A stretch of 64,000 nucleotides of DNA from NCBI RefSeq assembly GCF_003172915.1, contig NZ_QGKU01000038.1, positions 146,360-210,359 on the forward strand. The letters are read 5' to 3'. The DNA comes from Meridianimarinicoccus roseus. Its GTDB lineage: Bacteria; Pseudomonadota; Alphaproteobacteria; Rhodobacterales; Rhodobacteraceae. Shown here piece by piece: positions 43,374 through 53,677 of this stretch. Within the stretch, counting starts at the first letter, position 1; the number at the start of each line of letters is the position of its first letter. The translations under genes were made by a program, and so were the position numbers. The notes under the pieces were generated by a model, which was not told the DNA's origin, did not search any database, and saw only the letters and a list, made by a program, of their open reading frames with translations.

Positions 43374-43592
43374 TCAGATCAGCCCGAGATCCCGCAGCAG
43401 CGCCGCGGCGTCGGGCAGTCGGTCGGTGGCGACGTCGATTGCGATGGTCATGCTGTCGGCGGTGAGACGCGCGGGAATGTCGGCCTCCTCGCGGAGCGAC
43501 GCTGCGATCTCTTCAATTACGGCCAGAATGCGGCTGGAGTCCCAAGGTTCGTTCAGGCCGCGAATTGCGATGCGGATGGTGCTGGTGTCCAT
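43374..43592 (-). CDS. small hypothetical protein
   Basis: 72 residues from ATG 43592 (GGAG at 8 bases); an ATG at 43634 with GGAGG also fits. It reads MDTSTIRIAIRGLNEPWD then an alternating acidic helix (ILAVIEEIAASLREEADIP) and DAAALLRDLGLI. It is probably a small soluble protein; no family recognised. It lies 94 bases upstream of the DUF3489 gene in the same direction. Confidence 0.5.
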   Translation of the reverse strand: MDTSTIRIAIRGLNEPWDSSRILAVIEEIAASLREEADIPARLTADSMTIAIDVATDRLPDAAALLRDLGLI

Positions 43593-44234
43593 GGCGGTGG
43601 CTCCGGTCAACAGTGTCTGCGTGGCGTTCTGCATCGTTCTGGTGCCTCCACGTTCGCTCCACCTGGCTCCGTCCATCCAGTGTAATCGCAGCAATTTCCG
43701 TGCGTTGATCGGGCGGGCATGATCATTATCGTCGGCGGTTCGGCTGCGCGTGGCGAGGATGCCGGTTGCCAATGGCGGATCTGGCTAGGACATCAATTGA
43801 AAACCCGATATCTCTGTTGATTAGTTTATTATCAGGCGCCACCGTCCGCTTTTTATTCCATTGGCAGCGGAACTCCGATGTTTTGCTATTGGTGTCTTGC
43901 TACGACCCGTTGGCTGCCCCAGGCGGGGTCGATCAGCCGTCGGCCTTGTTTGTGCTTTTCACATAGGAGGGTCAGAAGGTCCCTTCCTAGGTAAGGATCA
44001 TGCCATGCGCTGCGCTGTGCGCTGCTGGCCTTCATGACCTGCGGCGCGGGCCCTGCCAAAGCCCGCAACGCTAGGCCAAATATCAGGAGTAAGAGAGGGA
44101 CATTGTGGGTTTCGAGGTGCGGCAGTTTTTGTCACCCACGGCGCTTATAGAGAGGATTGTGTTGGCACGAATCTCCCGGTGATGCTGGAGGAGGGGACCG
44201 GCGCGGGCGAGTTCTGAAAAGGAGACAGTTGAAC
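43593..44234. other. about 640-bp gap before the nuclease-helicase operon
   Basis: No convincing gene on either strand. A clear AT-rich zone lies near 43795-43860, unlike the flanks, and may hold the promoter of the operon that starts at 44235 or be the scar of an older insertion. The last 25 bases hold AAAGGAG, the ribosome binding site of the next gene. Confidence 0.5.
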
Positions 44235-44504
44235 ATGGGCGGGCTTGTAGGCAGGATCGAACGAGTGTCCCCACGCGAAGACTTGGTGGAAGAACCGGAA
44301 CTGACGGCGAAGGGGTACCGACTGGGCGATCCGGCGCATGGCGGGGTCAAACATCATTCTAAGCATGCGGTCTATGTTAAGACCCTCGATGAGGCTGCGG
44401 ACCTGATCGAGCGAGGTTTTTCGCTCTGGATGGTGGCCAAGGGGAAGCGGGCTTCGCTCATCTCGCCCCAAAGCCTACGGATCGTCCGCGGAACCCCAGG
44501 CTAG
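44235..44504 (+). CDS. small first gene of the nuclease-helicase operon
   Basis: 89 residues from ATG 44235, with AAAGGAG about 11 bases upstream. The protein is basic with a central YVKTLDEAADLIERGFSLWM segment and ends in SPQSLRIVRG. No family is recognised. It lies 148 bases before the large nuclease-helicase gene in the same direction and may be part of the same system or only its neighbour. Confidence 0.55.
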   Translation: MGGLVGRIERVSPREDLVEEPELTAKGYRLGDPAHGGVKHHSKHAVYVKTLDEAADLIERGFSLWMVAKGKRASLISPQSLRIVRGTPG

Positions 44505-44652
44505 GGGAGCTTCGAGCCTAGCGATATGCGTTCTGGAGTGGTTCGGCTTTAAGCGCGCCCGATCGTCATTGATGTCTTTTCGGATGACCAATAGCGTTTG
44601 GATCGCGGCGTTTTTTTTGTTTGGATTGAAGTTTTGATGACCGAAGGAACAG

Positions 44653-47600
44653 ATGCAGATAATCGGTGACAGCATCCTCTTCTCGGCCAGCGACCTGATG
44701 CGCTTCACGGGGTGTGCGCACGCAACGACTCTTGATCTGGCACATATGCGCGGTACCGGACCGAAGCCGCGCGAAGACAGCGAAGACGCGTCGCTGCTGC
44801 AAAAGCAGGGTGACGCCCACGAGGCCGCCCATCTGGCCCGGCTCAAAGCGGCGGGCAGAAACGTGGTGGAGATCACAAGGGGCAACCTTGCCCGCGACGC
44901 CGAGGCCACGCGTGGGGCGCTGGCTGCTGGTCCGGACGTTGTCTTTCAGGGCGCTTTCCTGGCCGGCAACTGGGGCGGCTGGTCGGATTTCCTGGAGCGC
45001 GTCGAGCGACCCTCCGCGCTTGGACCTTTCAGTTACGAGGTGACCGATACCAAGCTCAAGCGTCGGCCACACCCGAAGCACGTCCTGCAACTTGTGCTCT
45101 ACTCCGACCTTCTAGCCGAGCTTCAGGACGTTGCGCCCGAGTTCGCCCATGTCGAATTGGGGGACGGCACCCGTGCGACCCTTCGGCTGTCGGACTACGC
45201 CGCCTATTCGCGCATGGCGCGGGCGCGGCTTGAGGGGTTCGTGGCCGTTCCACCGGCAACCCGTCCGATCCCCTGCGCGGACTGTGGTCTTTGCCGCTGG
45301 GGCGACCATTGCGCCGATGTCTGGCAGGCCGAGGACAGCCTGTTCAATGTCGCGGGCGTCAGCCGTGGACAGGTGAAGAAGCTGGAAGCAGCGGGTATCC
45401 AGACCATGGAAGCCCTCGCCAGCCTCGATCATCCGATCCGCGGCATGGCGGAAAACACACGCCTCCGGCTGGTGACGCAGGCCCGCCTCCAACACGCCCG
45501 AAAGCGAGGGGCGCCCGCGTTTGAGCTGCGCGCACCGGAACCCGGCAAGGGGTTCGACCTGTTGCCCGCGCCGCAGGCGAGCGACCTGTTCTACGACATC
45601 GAAGGCGATCCACATTTCGAGGGCGGTCTCGAATACCTCCACGGCGTCTGGTTCGACGGCCAGTTCCGGGCGTTCTGGGCGCATGACCATGCCGCCGAAG
45701 CGCGCGCGCTCGCGGATCTGCTGGAGTTCTTCCGTGCGCGTCTCGCGGCTTATCCGGACGCGCGCATCTATCACTATGCGCCCTACGAGATCACCGCCCT
45801 GCGCAGACTGACCACGAAATACGGGATCGGCGAGGCATTCCTCGACCGGCTCCTGCGCGAGCGCCGGTTCGTGGATCTGTTCGCCGTCGTGCGCGGTGCG
45901 CTGATCGGATCCGAGCCCAATTACTCCATCAAGTCGATGGAGGCCTTCTATGGCCGCAAGCGCGATGGCGAGGTGAAGACTGCGGGCGGCTCGGTCGTCG
46001 CCTATGAGCGGTGGCGTGAGACTGCCGAGCAGCACATTCTCGACGAGATCGAGGATTACAACCGCGTCGACTGCATTTCGACCGAGGAGCTGAGGGATTG
46101 GCTGGTCGGCATTCGACCCAGCGGCCCCTGGCCGTCGCTCGGTCAGGATGCGGGCATGAAGGAGGCGGAGGAGGACGCCGACACGCAAGAGCTGCGTTCG
46201 GCTTTGGCAGCCTCCGAACTACCCGAGGACCGGCAGGAGATGCTGTTCAACCTCGGGCTTTTCCACAAGCGCGAGGCGAAGCCCGCGCAATGGGCGGTGT
46301 TCGATAGCGTTGGCAAGGACGAGGACGATCTGATCGACGATCTCGACGCGCTTGCCGGGCTCGAGGCCGTGGGCGCGGCTGAGCCCGTGAAACGCTCGAT
46401 GGCGCGCACCTATCGCTTCCCGCCGCAGGAGACGAAATTGCGGGGTGGCAGGTCGGCGACGGTGCCGGTCTATGACGGACCGCCCGCCACGATCAGCATC
46501 GCCGCTCTGGACCGGACCGCGCGAGAGATCACCCTCAAGGCCGGGGCAGCGAAGGCGCATCTTCTCTCAGACCGCCTGACGCTTCACCCGGACTGGCCGC
46601 TCAACACCGATGTCATCGCCGCTGCCCTGCGCGATGTGATTGCCGACCAATGCGGGCCGCGCCGATTCACGGCCGTAGACGATCTGTTGTCTCGCGCGGC
46701 GCCGCGCCTGACGACTGGCACGAAGCCTGACCTGTTGGATGGCGCCGATCCGGTCGCAGGCGCGATTGCGGCCGTGGGCGCGATGGACGGTACCGTTCTG
46801 CCGATTCAGGGGCCGCCGGGCACGGGCAAGACCTATGTCACCGCGCGTGCGATCTTGTCTCTGGTGCGCAAGGGTTATCGGGTCGGCGTCGCATCGAACA
46901 GCCACGAGGTCATCCGGAACGTGCTGATGGGTTGTCTCGCCACGTTGGAAGACGACGATCCGGACATCACTCTGGAAGACGCCGAACTGGCCCACAAGGT
47001 GAGCGGCGACGAGGATGGCTATCCCGAAGGCTTCACCGGCATCACGCGGGTCACGTCCAACGACGACCCTGCGTTGACGGAGGCCCATGTCGTTGGTGGC
47101 ACCGCATTCTTCTTCTCGCGCCCGGAGTTCGAGCAGACTCTCGACTGGCTCTTCGTCGACGAGGCAGGACAGGTCGGTCTCGCCAACATGGTCGCCATGG
47201 GGCGTGCTGCGCGGAACATCGTGCTGGTCGGCGACCCGCGCCAGCTACCGCAGGTGATCCAGGGGGCGCATCCGGACCCCGCGAACCTCTCCTGCCTCGA
47301 CTGGATGCTTGGCGATCACGCGACGGTGCCGCCGGACCGCGGCATCTTCCTGCTTGTCTCGCGCCGGATGCATCCAGACGTCTGCCGCTTCATTTCCGAT
47401 CAGGTTTATGAGGGACGGCTGACCAGCCACCCCGACACCGCGCGCCAGGCCGTGGCCGGGGCCGCGTTTCCCCCAGCGGGTGCGTTCTGGGTGCCGGTCC
47501 CGCATGAGGGCAATGCCCAGATCGCGCTAGAGGAAGTCGCGGCCATCCAGGCTGCCGCTCGTGAACTGCTGACGGGCGCCTGGACGGAGAAGGACGGCAC

Positions 47601-47967
47601 GACGCGGCCCATGCGTCAGTCCGACATCATCGTGGTCGCGCCCTACAACGCACAGGTGAACGCCCTGCGCGAGGCGCTGCCCGAGGGCATTCGCGTCGGC
47701 ACCGTGGACAAGTTCCAAGGACAGGAAGCGCCCGTCTGCCTGGTTTCGATGACAGCGTCATCGGCCGAGGAAACGCCGCGTGGGATGGACTTCCTGTTCT
47801 CCCTCAACCGGATCAACGTGGCGGTCTCGCGCGCCAAGGGACTGGCGCTGGTCTTCGGCGCGCCGCGTCTACGCGAGGCGAAATGCGAGACGGTCGAGCA
47901 GATGCGGCTGGTGAACACGCTCTGTGCTCTGCCAGTATTCAAACAGAACGAAAGAGGAAATGCATGA
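44653..47967 (+). CDS. TM0106-type RecB-like nuclease/SF1 helicase fusion
   Basis: 1104 residues. The N-terminal RecB-like nuclease region has VTDTKLKRRPHPKHVLQLV and a Cys cluster CADCGLCRWGDHC that may hold an iron-sulfur centre. An RNase H-like exonuclease domain follows (DLFYDIEGD near 313, HYAPYE, EDYNRVDC near 473-480). The helicase has IQGPPGTGKTY (about 717-727), FVDEAGQ (about 835), GDPRQLPQV, TVDKFQGQE (about 1018) and NRINVAVSRAK. It should unwind and degrade DNA or RNA. The stop overlaps the DUF4357 start (ATGA). Confidence 0.9.
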   Translation: MQIIGDSILFSASDLMRFTGCAHATTLDLAHMRGTGPKPREDSEDASLLQKQGDAHEAAHLARLKAAGRNVVEITRGNLARDAEATRGALAAGPDVVFQGAFLAGNWGGWSDFLERVERPSALGPFSYEVTDTKLKRRPHPKHVLQLVLYSDLLAELQDVAPEFAHVELGDGTRATLRLSDYAAYSRMARARLEGFVAVPPATRPIPCADCGLCRWGDHCADVWQAEDSLFNVAGVSRGQVKKLEAAGIQTMEALASLDHPIRGMAENTRLRLVTQARLQHARKRGAPAFELRAPEPGKGFDLLPAPQASDLFYDIEGDPHFEGGLEYLHGVWFDGQFRAFWAHDHAAEARALADLLEFFRARLAAYPDARIYHYAPYEITALRRLTTKYGIGEAFLDRLLRERRFVDLFAVVRGALIGSEPNYSIKSMEAFYGRKRDGEVKTAGGSVVAYERWRETAEQHILDEIEDYNRVDCISTEELRDWLVGIRPSGPWPSLGQDAGMKEAEEDADTQELRSALAASELPEDRQEMLFNLGLFHKREAKPAQWAVFDSVGKDEDDLIDDLDALAGLEAVGAAEPVKRSMARTYRFPPQETKLRGGRSATVPVYDGPPATISIAALDRTAREITLKAGAAKAHLLSDRLTLHPDWPLNTDVIAAALRDVIADQCGPRRFTAVDDLLSRAAPRLTTGTKPDLLDGADPVAGAIAAVGAMDGTVLPIQGPPGTGKTYVTARAILSLVRKGYRVGVASNSHEVIRNVLMGCLATLEDDDPDITLEDAELAHKVSGDEDGYPEGFTGITRVTSNDDPALTEAHVVGGTAFFFSRPEFEQTLDWLFVDEAGQVGLANMVAMGRAARNIVLVGDPRQLPQVIQGAHPDPANLSCLDWMLGDHATVPPDRGIFLLVSRRMHPDVCRFISDQVYEGRLTSHPDTARQAVAGAAFPPAGAFWVPVPHEGNAQIALEEVAAIQAAARELLTGAWTEKDGTTRPMRQSDIIVVAPYNAQVNALREALPEGIRVGTVDKFQGQEAPVCLVSMTASSAEETPRGMDFLFSLNRINVAVSRAKGLALVFGAPRLREAKCETVEQMRLVNTLCALPVFKQNERGNA

Positions 47968-48290
47968 GCGAGAACGAGTGGTTTGTAATGCGTCCGCAGA
48001 AGGCTCAGGCCTATGGCCGTCCCGAGGCCGGTGGCTTCCTTGTCCGCAAGGGCTCGACGGCGATGCGGGAAGGCTCCCCTCGTGTGAAGCGGGATCGCGA
48101 GGAGCGTGACCGCTTAATCAAAACGGGCGTACTCGTCCCCGACCGAGATCCTGATCTCCTGCGTTTTGAGCGCGACCATCTTTTCCACAGTGCAAGCTTG
48201 GCGGGTGGCGTTGTCAAGGACGGCAACTGCAGCGGCCCGCAAAGCTGGCGACGAGAAAACGACGGAAAAACGCTCAAGGAAGTCACTTGA
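47964..48290 (+). CDS. DUF4357 domain protein
   Basis: 108 residues. GGFLVRKGSTAMREGSPRVK, LIKTGVLVPDRD and LRFERDHLFHSASLAGGVV fit the DUF4357 pattern, a short domain often attached to restriction or GIY-YIG proteins and likely DNA binding. It starts in the stop of the nuclease-helicase gene and ends 22 bases before the giant ATPase gene, so all three must be co-expressed. As a stand-alone protein it may be the targeting part. Confidence 0.72.
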   Translation: MSENEWFVMRPQKAQAYGRPEAGGFLVRKGSTAMREGSPRVKRDREERDRLIKTGVLVPDRDPDLLRFERDHLFHSASLAGGVVKDGNCSGPQSWRRENDGKTLKEVT

Positions 48291-48312
48291 GCACTATCAT
48301 CTCCCTTGTTCC

Positions 48313-51300
48313 ATGAAAAACGAGGCCGAAAAATTGAATCTTGCTGCTGATTTGACTTCTCTCAGCCCTGCTGAGGCGCTCCGGATAAAGGCGCGGAAAG
48401 CTCTTTCGAATGCAGTCGATGCACATCGAAAGGGCTTGCAAGTTTATGAAAGCCTAAAGAATCTCGGAGAAGTCATTGGAACCGAGTACGGTGATCGCGT
48501 CCTTTTCGAGCTCATACAAAACGCTCACGACGCTCACGAGATCGGTGAAGACGGTGGAATTGCAATCAAGCTAATTGTGACATCGGAGGCTGAGGGTTGC
48601 CTTTATGTGGCAAACCGCGGGCGAGGCTTCCGTGATCGTGACATAAATGCAATTATTAACCTTGCAACCAGCGGCAAAGAGATCGGTGAGGGGATAGGAA
48701 ACAAGGGGCTTGGATTTCGGAGCATTGAGGCTATCACGGACGACGTGCACATCTACTCGACGTCGCCGAGCCAAGATTCAAAATCATTCGACGGATATTG
48801 TCTCAGATTCGCGAAGGCTGACGAAATCCGAGAAATTCTTATTTCGGAGCTGCCCGACGAAGATGTCGAAACTGATGAAGCACGCCGAATCTCTGAAACA
48901 ATTCCGCGGTATTTGGTTCCTCAGCCGTTAGATGAGATTCCCCCCGAGATTGAGCGCTTCGCCACCATTGGCTACGCTACCGTGATCTCTGCGCCTCTTC
49001 GGTCCTCTGCAGCCGTCGCTCTTGTGCGAAAGCAAGTCGAAGCGATTGCAAATTTGGAGCACCCACTTCTCCTCTTCCTCGATCGCATCGCGGAGGTTCG
49101 TATCGACCTTGAAATAGAGGGAAAGCGAACGGGGAGCCGTCGATTGACCAGACGCCGGACAATCCTGCGAGAGGGGGGTGGCCCAGGGAACCCGCGGATA
49201 TCCGAGATTGACGTTGGTGAGCGGCGTCGGTTCCTTCTAGTACAGCAGGAGATCGACAAGGAGCGGATCCTTGCAGCAGTCAGAGAAAGCATTGATCGAG
49301 CGCCAGCTCTAAAACGTTGGTTGGACTGGAAAGGACAGCCAAGTGTCTCGGTTGCTGTGGGGTTGTCGACAGCAGCAGTTCTAGACGGGCAACTCTACAA
49401 CTTCTTGCCAATGGGGAGTGAAGCCGGTTCGCCCCTATTGGGGCACATAGATGCACCTTTTTTCGCTGACATCGACAGGCGCAATACTGATCTAGACCTG
49501 CCGTTAAACAGTCGTCTAATGGAAGCCGTAGCCGAGACGTGTCTTTCCGGCGCTCTGACCGCAGTGCAGGAGCGGTTGGATGTTCCGGGTCGCAGCGTGT
49601 TTGACTTGCTTGCATGGACCGGGAATGCCGCTCGGAAGTTGGACACCGCAGTCAAGGCCGCGGGCTTGGCTTTGAAGGACCTTTGCCTAATTCCAATCAT
49701 CCCGATGGAAGACGGCGAGAAATGGTCAACAATCCATGAAGTTACCATTTGGCCCGACGCCAATTTCTCACTGTTGAAGCCGCGAGAAGTAGTAAAGCAA
49801 GTTGGCGTGCATCTGACGTCCATCGAGTTGGACAATGATCGCCTAGGCCGTTTGCGCGAGATGGCCGGGCGATGTTTTGGACGGTATGGTTATAAATTTA
49901 CGCGCCTGCCTTCGCCAAATGAGATTCCCGAGTGGTCGGCAATTTATGCAAGATCGCTCGTCGACCGGGCCTCAAGCCCGACAACATGGGCCCGATTCTA
50001 CAAGGATTTGGTCACTCTGTGTGTGGCCTCAGAGGTGAGCCTGGATTGTCTCGACGGCACTGAGATCCTTGTCGACCGGGCGGGGAAGCTGCGTTCGGCG
50101 GGTGGACATGACGTGGATGATCGGCGCGGTCTCTACGTTCGTAGTGAAAGTGAGATCGGCAAGCGCAAGAAAGGCGACGTTCCGCTACCGCCGTCCTCCC
50201 TTACAAGAGGTTATCGATTTTTCGATGAGAAGATCGCTCTGTCCGATGATGTTCTGAAGGCGCTATCCGACGCAGGGCTTGTTCGGCAGTTTGATCCGCT
50301 AGAGGCGCTTGCCGGTCTCGGCTCTGCGCTGGGCAAGACGCCCAGTGACCAGAGGCGGATGGACGCCCTCGATTGGGCGTTTCGTGTGTGGGATGCAGCA
50401 GGAAAGAGCGCTGAACCAGCAATCAAGGCTGCCGACTTGCACGTCCCCACACGCGAAGGTTGGACGCCAGCGGAACATGCCGTTTTTTCCGGCACTTGGA
50501 CAGAAACTGGAAGACGTCTGGAAGCGTTCCTGAGCGAAGCCTCGCTGCACTCGCAGGACTGTGAGCGTGCGACGAACCAGCTTCTTAAGCCACTCAACGA
50601 TTGGGGTCTGCAGAGCGCGGAGAATAGCCGAAAGTGGGGAAGTTTTCTGGAACTCCTGGGCGTCACCGATGGCCTGAAAGAAATTGCATCTGGAGTTCAG
50701 CAAAAGGGCTCGCCCTCGTACCATTGGAACAACCTTTTGAGAAATGGAGATGCCGGCGGAGGGCTCACCCAAATATGGACAAAGCTGGCGAAGCAGATTT
50801 CATTCCACCACCCATACACTGAAGATTACACGCTCAAGGGCGAGTTCTGGCGACTGCCGGGTCAGATTGAATACGATGAGTTCCCAGATCATCTGCGCGA
50901 AGCATTCTATGAGTTGCTCGTCCACCACATCACTCGTCACGGTGACAAATTCTTGCTCGCCAGGATCGGACGCTACGGCCGTTCAGAACGTGAATGGGAC
51001 GAGCGCCGCGTCGTCACGCCTCTAGGTGCCTTCCTGCGGTCCGAAGAGTGGTTGCAGGGAGACCTGCGCGGAGAGCGGATATTTCTGCCTCCGAGTCAGT
51101 GCTGGGCATCAAGAACCAAGAGACCGGGAGTTCCGGCCTTCATACCGCGTCTTTCCGACGACGCGAGGGCACTCGTAGACAGGGAGGACGGCGCCAAGAT
51201 CGCTTTCGGCCAGGGGCTTGGACTTCTCGATTGGGCCAGCCCGGAGACAGCAGCGCTTCGCCTAGGTGCTTTGGCGAACTGTGTCGAGAATCTTCAGTCT

Positions 51301-53664
51301 GGAGATATGGCGACCTTTCGACGCCAATACATCCGGGCTTGGGGAGAACTCGCGGAGAGCCAGGCTGCGCTTCCATCTGACCTCCCTCTTGCCGTTCATC
51401 GCTCGGGTAACTTGACTCGCATCGAGGGCGACGAAGCTTCGCAGATCATTGTGATCCTTGTGGAAAACGCACAGAGCTTCGAGGCTCGAGCGCTTTCCTC
51501 AGCCGGTCTGGCGGTGCTCGAGGTAGGTGAAGTGGACCTCGGGAACGTCGAGAAAAGCCTCCGGCATATCGAGGGATATTCCCCGAGGAAATTGGACCGC
51601 GACTCTGTTCGACTGCTAGTGGACGGTTCGATTTTCGTACCTACAGCCGATGACGAATATCTCCTGTCGCATGGCCTTGATTGGCTTCCCGAGGTTGCAG
51701 TGATCGCCAACGAAGTGATCGGAGAGAACCTTGAACGGGGCATCCAGCATACGACGCTAGACAAGCGGATTCGGTCGATCAGAGTTCGGATGTGCAGGTC
51801 GATCTCTCTGACAGTCGTCGGCCAGGAAGTGGCGGCTGGCAGCCGCATGGAGTGGTACGCCTATCGAGACGAGTCCAGCCCGACGCTCATTCTGACGGAC
51901 GGTTTCACGATTGACTGGCCGCGAATTGCCAAGGGGCTTGCGGCCGAGCTCTCCAAGCTCGTCGACGCTCGGCTGCGCTCCCTTGAGTTGGTCCTTCTTC
52001 GGCTGGCGGCTGGACGCCCCGATGGCGCTTCCGAACGCCCCACCGATACCGAACTCGCTGTTGCGCTTGGGTGTGATATCAGAATTGTCGAAGACATGCG
52101 CGCCGGGATGCGGACCGACCTAGCCCACGTCCTTCACCTTATTATTCCAGTCGTCGCATACTTTGAAGATCTCAACCTGGCTCGAGACCTCGCTGATGCC
52201 GCCAAGGATCAGGGGGCCGAATTCAGCCTTCGGGTTTGGCTGGAGACTCATCTTTCGGCGAGCTCTCCTACTGTCGGCGATCTGCTCGCCGTATGTGAGG
52301 AAAGCCCTGATCGACGCTCGATTGCGACGGCGCTGGACCTTCATTACGGACAGTTCAACCGAGTGCTCCAGTCGCTCGGGGAAGAAATCTTATCTAGCGA
52401 AGCAGAGTTGCGGGCCACGTTCGAGGCGTATCTACATGAAATGGCGCCCGAACTCAGAGACCGGTTAAGGCGCCTGCATGTTGCCGATTATCGGCTTGGA
52501 AATGATCTTTCAACTTACCTTTCAAGACGCGAACTGAAATTCATCCCGTTCGTCCCAGCTTGGGTCCTCGACTGCGATACACTCGACCGACAGACGGTCG
52601 TCGAGCATGTGGAGACGTCCTTTTCTGAGGCGCTCGGAGAGGTTCCGGAAGTAGATATTCCGCCCTTCGAGAAGATGATCAGCGAGAACCGCAAAGTAGC
52701 TCGCGCCTTCGCGAGCGAAGCAAAGCCCTTACTGGGGGCGTGGTGCCGCCAGAACCATGTAGACGTTCCAGACGTGTGGGAGCGAGGAGAAGCTCAAGAC
52801 ATTGTGCGCGTGGTCGAGAATGCTGGCTTACTTGATTTCGATCTGATCAACTCAGACCTCATGCCAGCCCTCTGCGAGCGCGCGGCCGTCTGGCCTAAGG
52901 AAATGCCTGCACGGATTGATCCGGAAAGCCTCGGCCTCGACGAAAGCGCCGTGCGCGAGGAGCAGGAGCGGAAAGCCAGAGAGCAGCAAGAACGAGATCG
53001 TCGAAAACGGATCATCCAATTCGCCGGACAGGATCTTGATCCAGGTGATCCCTCATTTGCCGCAGCCATGCAAAACATAGCCGAGGCCGCGCTCGCATCC
53101 GACGATAGCTGGTTTTCGCGGAGTCGTCAGCGTACCAGGTTGGTGCAGGTTGATGGGTCAGGAAGATCAGCCTCCGACGGCGGTAACGGCGGAAGTGGCA
53201 AGCGGGGGCAGCGCGTTACGCGACTGACGGACTCGCAGAAGGTCGCGATGGGCGTCGCAAGTGAGTGGCTGGCCTATAAGTACCTCAAGAGACGGTTTCC
53301 CGAGTCCGTCGACGAAGACTCCTGGATATCGGAGAATAGAACGAAGTTCTTTGGCGGCGGCGAAGGTGACGATGCAGCTGGCTACGATTTTCTAGTCCAG
53401 ACGCCAGCAGTCGACTGGATGTTTGAGGTCAAGTCCACCTTGGAAGACGGATGCGAGTTTGAGCTGACCTCGAACGAACTCCGCGTCGCTAGTTCTGTCT
53501 CTCGCACCGGCCGCAGACGATATCGCATACTCTACGTTCCCTACGTCTTTTCGCCCGAGAGGTGGTGTGTTTTCGAATTACCTAACCCGATGGACAAGGA
53601 GACACAGTCTCATTTTTCCGTAGTCGGGCGCGGCTCGCTCAGGCTGCGCTTTGAGCGCCGGTAG
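48313..53664 (+). CDS. giant GHKL-ATPase (sacsin-N-like)/DUF3883 protein
   Basis: 1783 residues from ATG 48313. The N-terminal ATPase shows LFELIQNAHDAHE (N-box, Asn70, Asp73), YVANRGRGFRD and GNKGLGFRS (129-137), as in sacsin/Hsp90-like GHKL domains. A very long middle region (about 250-1600) has no recognised motif. Near 1600 a charged coiled coil (EEQERKAREQQERDRRKR) precedes a C-terminal DUF3883 domain with nuclease-like GYDFLVQ and WMFEVKST (PD-(D/E)xK). It probably links ATP-driven conformational change to nucleic acid cleavage. It ends 14 bases before the right flanking repeat. Confidence 0.85.
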   Translation: MKNEAEKLNLAADLTSLSPAEALRIKARKALSNAVDAHRKGLQVYESLKNLGEVIGTEYGDRVLFELIQNAHDAHEIGEDGGIAIKLIVTSEAEGCLYVANRGRGFRDRDINAIINLATSGKEIGEGIGNKGLGFRSIEAITDDVHIYSTSPSQDSKSFDGYCLRFAKADEIREILISELPDEDVETDEARRISETIPRYLVPQPLDEIPPEIERFATIGYATVISAPLRSSAAVALVRKQVEAIANLEHPLLLFLDRIAEVRIDLEIEGKRTGSRRLTRRRTILREGGGPGNPRISEIDVGERRRFLLVQQEIDKERILAAVRESIDRAPALKRWLDWKGQPSVSVAVGLSTAAVLDGQLYNFLPMGSEAGSPLLGHIDAPFFADIDRRNTDLDLPLNSRLMEAVAETCLSGALTAVQERLDVPGRSVFDLLAWTGNAARKLDTAVKAAGLALKDLCLIPIIPMEDGEKWSTIHEVTIWPDANFSLLKPREVVKQVGVHLTSIELDNDRLGRLREMAGRCFGRYGYKFTRLPSPNEIPEWSAIYARSLVDRASSPTTWARFYKDLVTLCVASEVSLDCLDGTEILVDRAGKLRSAGGHDVDDRRGLYVRSESEIGKRKKGDVPLPPSSLTRGYRFFDEKIALSDDVLKALSDAGLVRQFDPLEALAGLGSALGKTPSDQRRMDALDWAFRVWDAAGKSAEPAIKAADLHVPTREGWTPAEHAVFSGTWTETGRRLEAFLSEASLHSQDCERATNQLLKPLNDWGLQSAENSRKWGSFLELLGVTDGLKEIASGVQQKGSPSYHWNNLLRNGDAGGGLTQIWTKLAKQISFHHPYTEDYTLKGEFWRLPGQIEYDEFPDHLREAFYELLVHHITRHGDKFLLARIGRYGRSEREWDERRVVTPLGAFLRSEEWLQGDLRGERIFLPPSQCWASRTKRPGVPAFIPRLSDDARALVDREDGAKIAFGQGLGLLDWASPETAALRLGALANCVENLQSGDMATFRRQYIRAWGELAESQAALPSDLPLAVHRSGNLTRIEGDEASQIIVILVENAQSFEARALSSAGLAVLEVGEVDLGNVEKSLRHIEGYSPRKLDRDSVRLLVDGSIFVPTADDEYLLSHGLDWLPEVAVIANEVIGENLERGIQHTTLDKRIRSIRVRMCRSISLTVVGQEVAAGSRMEWYAYRDESSPTLILTDGFTIDWPRIAKGLAAELSKLVDARLRSLELVLLRLAAGRPDGASERPTDTELAVALGCDIRIVEDMRAGMRTDLAHVLHLIIPVVAYFEDLNLARDLADAAKDQGAEFSLRVWLETHLSASSPTVGDLLAVCEESPDRRSIATALDLHYGQFNRVLQSLGEEILSSEAELRATFEAYLHEMAPELRDRLRRLHVADYRLGNDLSTYLSRRELKFIPFVPAWVLDCDTLDRQTVVEHVETSFSEALGEVPEVDIPPFEKMISENRKVARAFASEAKPLLGAWCRQNHVDVPDVWERGEAQDIVRVVENAGLLDFDLINSDLMPALCERAAVWPKEMPARIDPESLGLDESAVREEQERKAREQQERDRRKRIIQFAGQDLDPGDPSFAAAMQNIAEAALASDDSWFSRSRQRTRLVQVDGSGRSASDGGNGGSGKRGQRVTRLTDSQKVAMGVASEWLAYKYLKRRFPESVDEDSWISENRTKFFGGGEGDDAAGYDFLVQTPAVDWMFEVKSTLEDGCEFELTSNELRVASSVSRTGRRRYRILYVPYVFSPERWCVFELPNPMDKETQSHFSVVGRGSLRLRFERR

Positions 53665-53677
53665 GTTCGTCAGAAGT

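Noticed and set aside
44145..44471. Minus-strand frame of 108 codons near the start of the nuclease-helicase operon
   Set aside because: It overlaps the 89-residue plus-strand gene that has a strong ribosome site; no family or site supports the minus frame.
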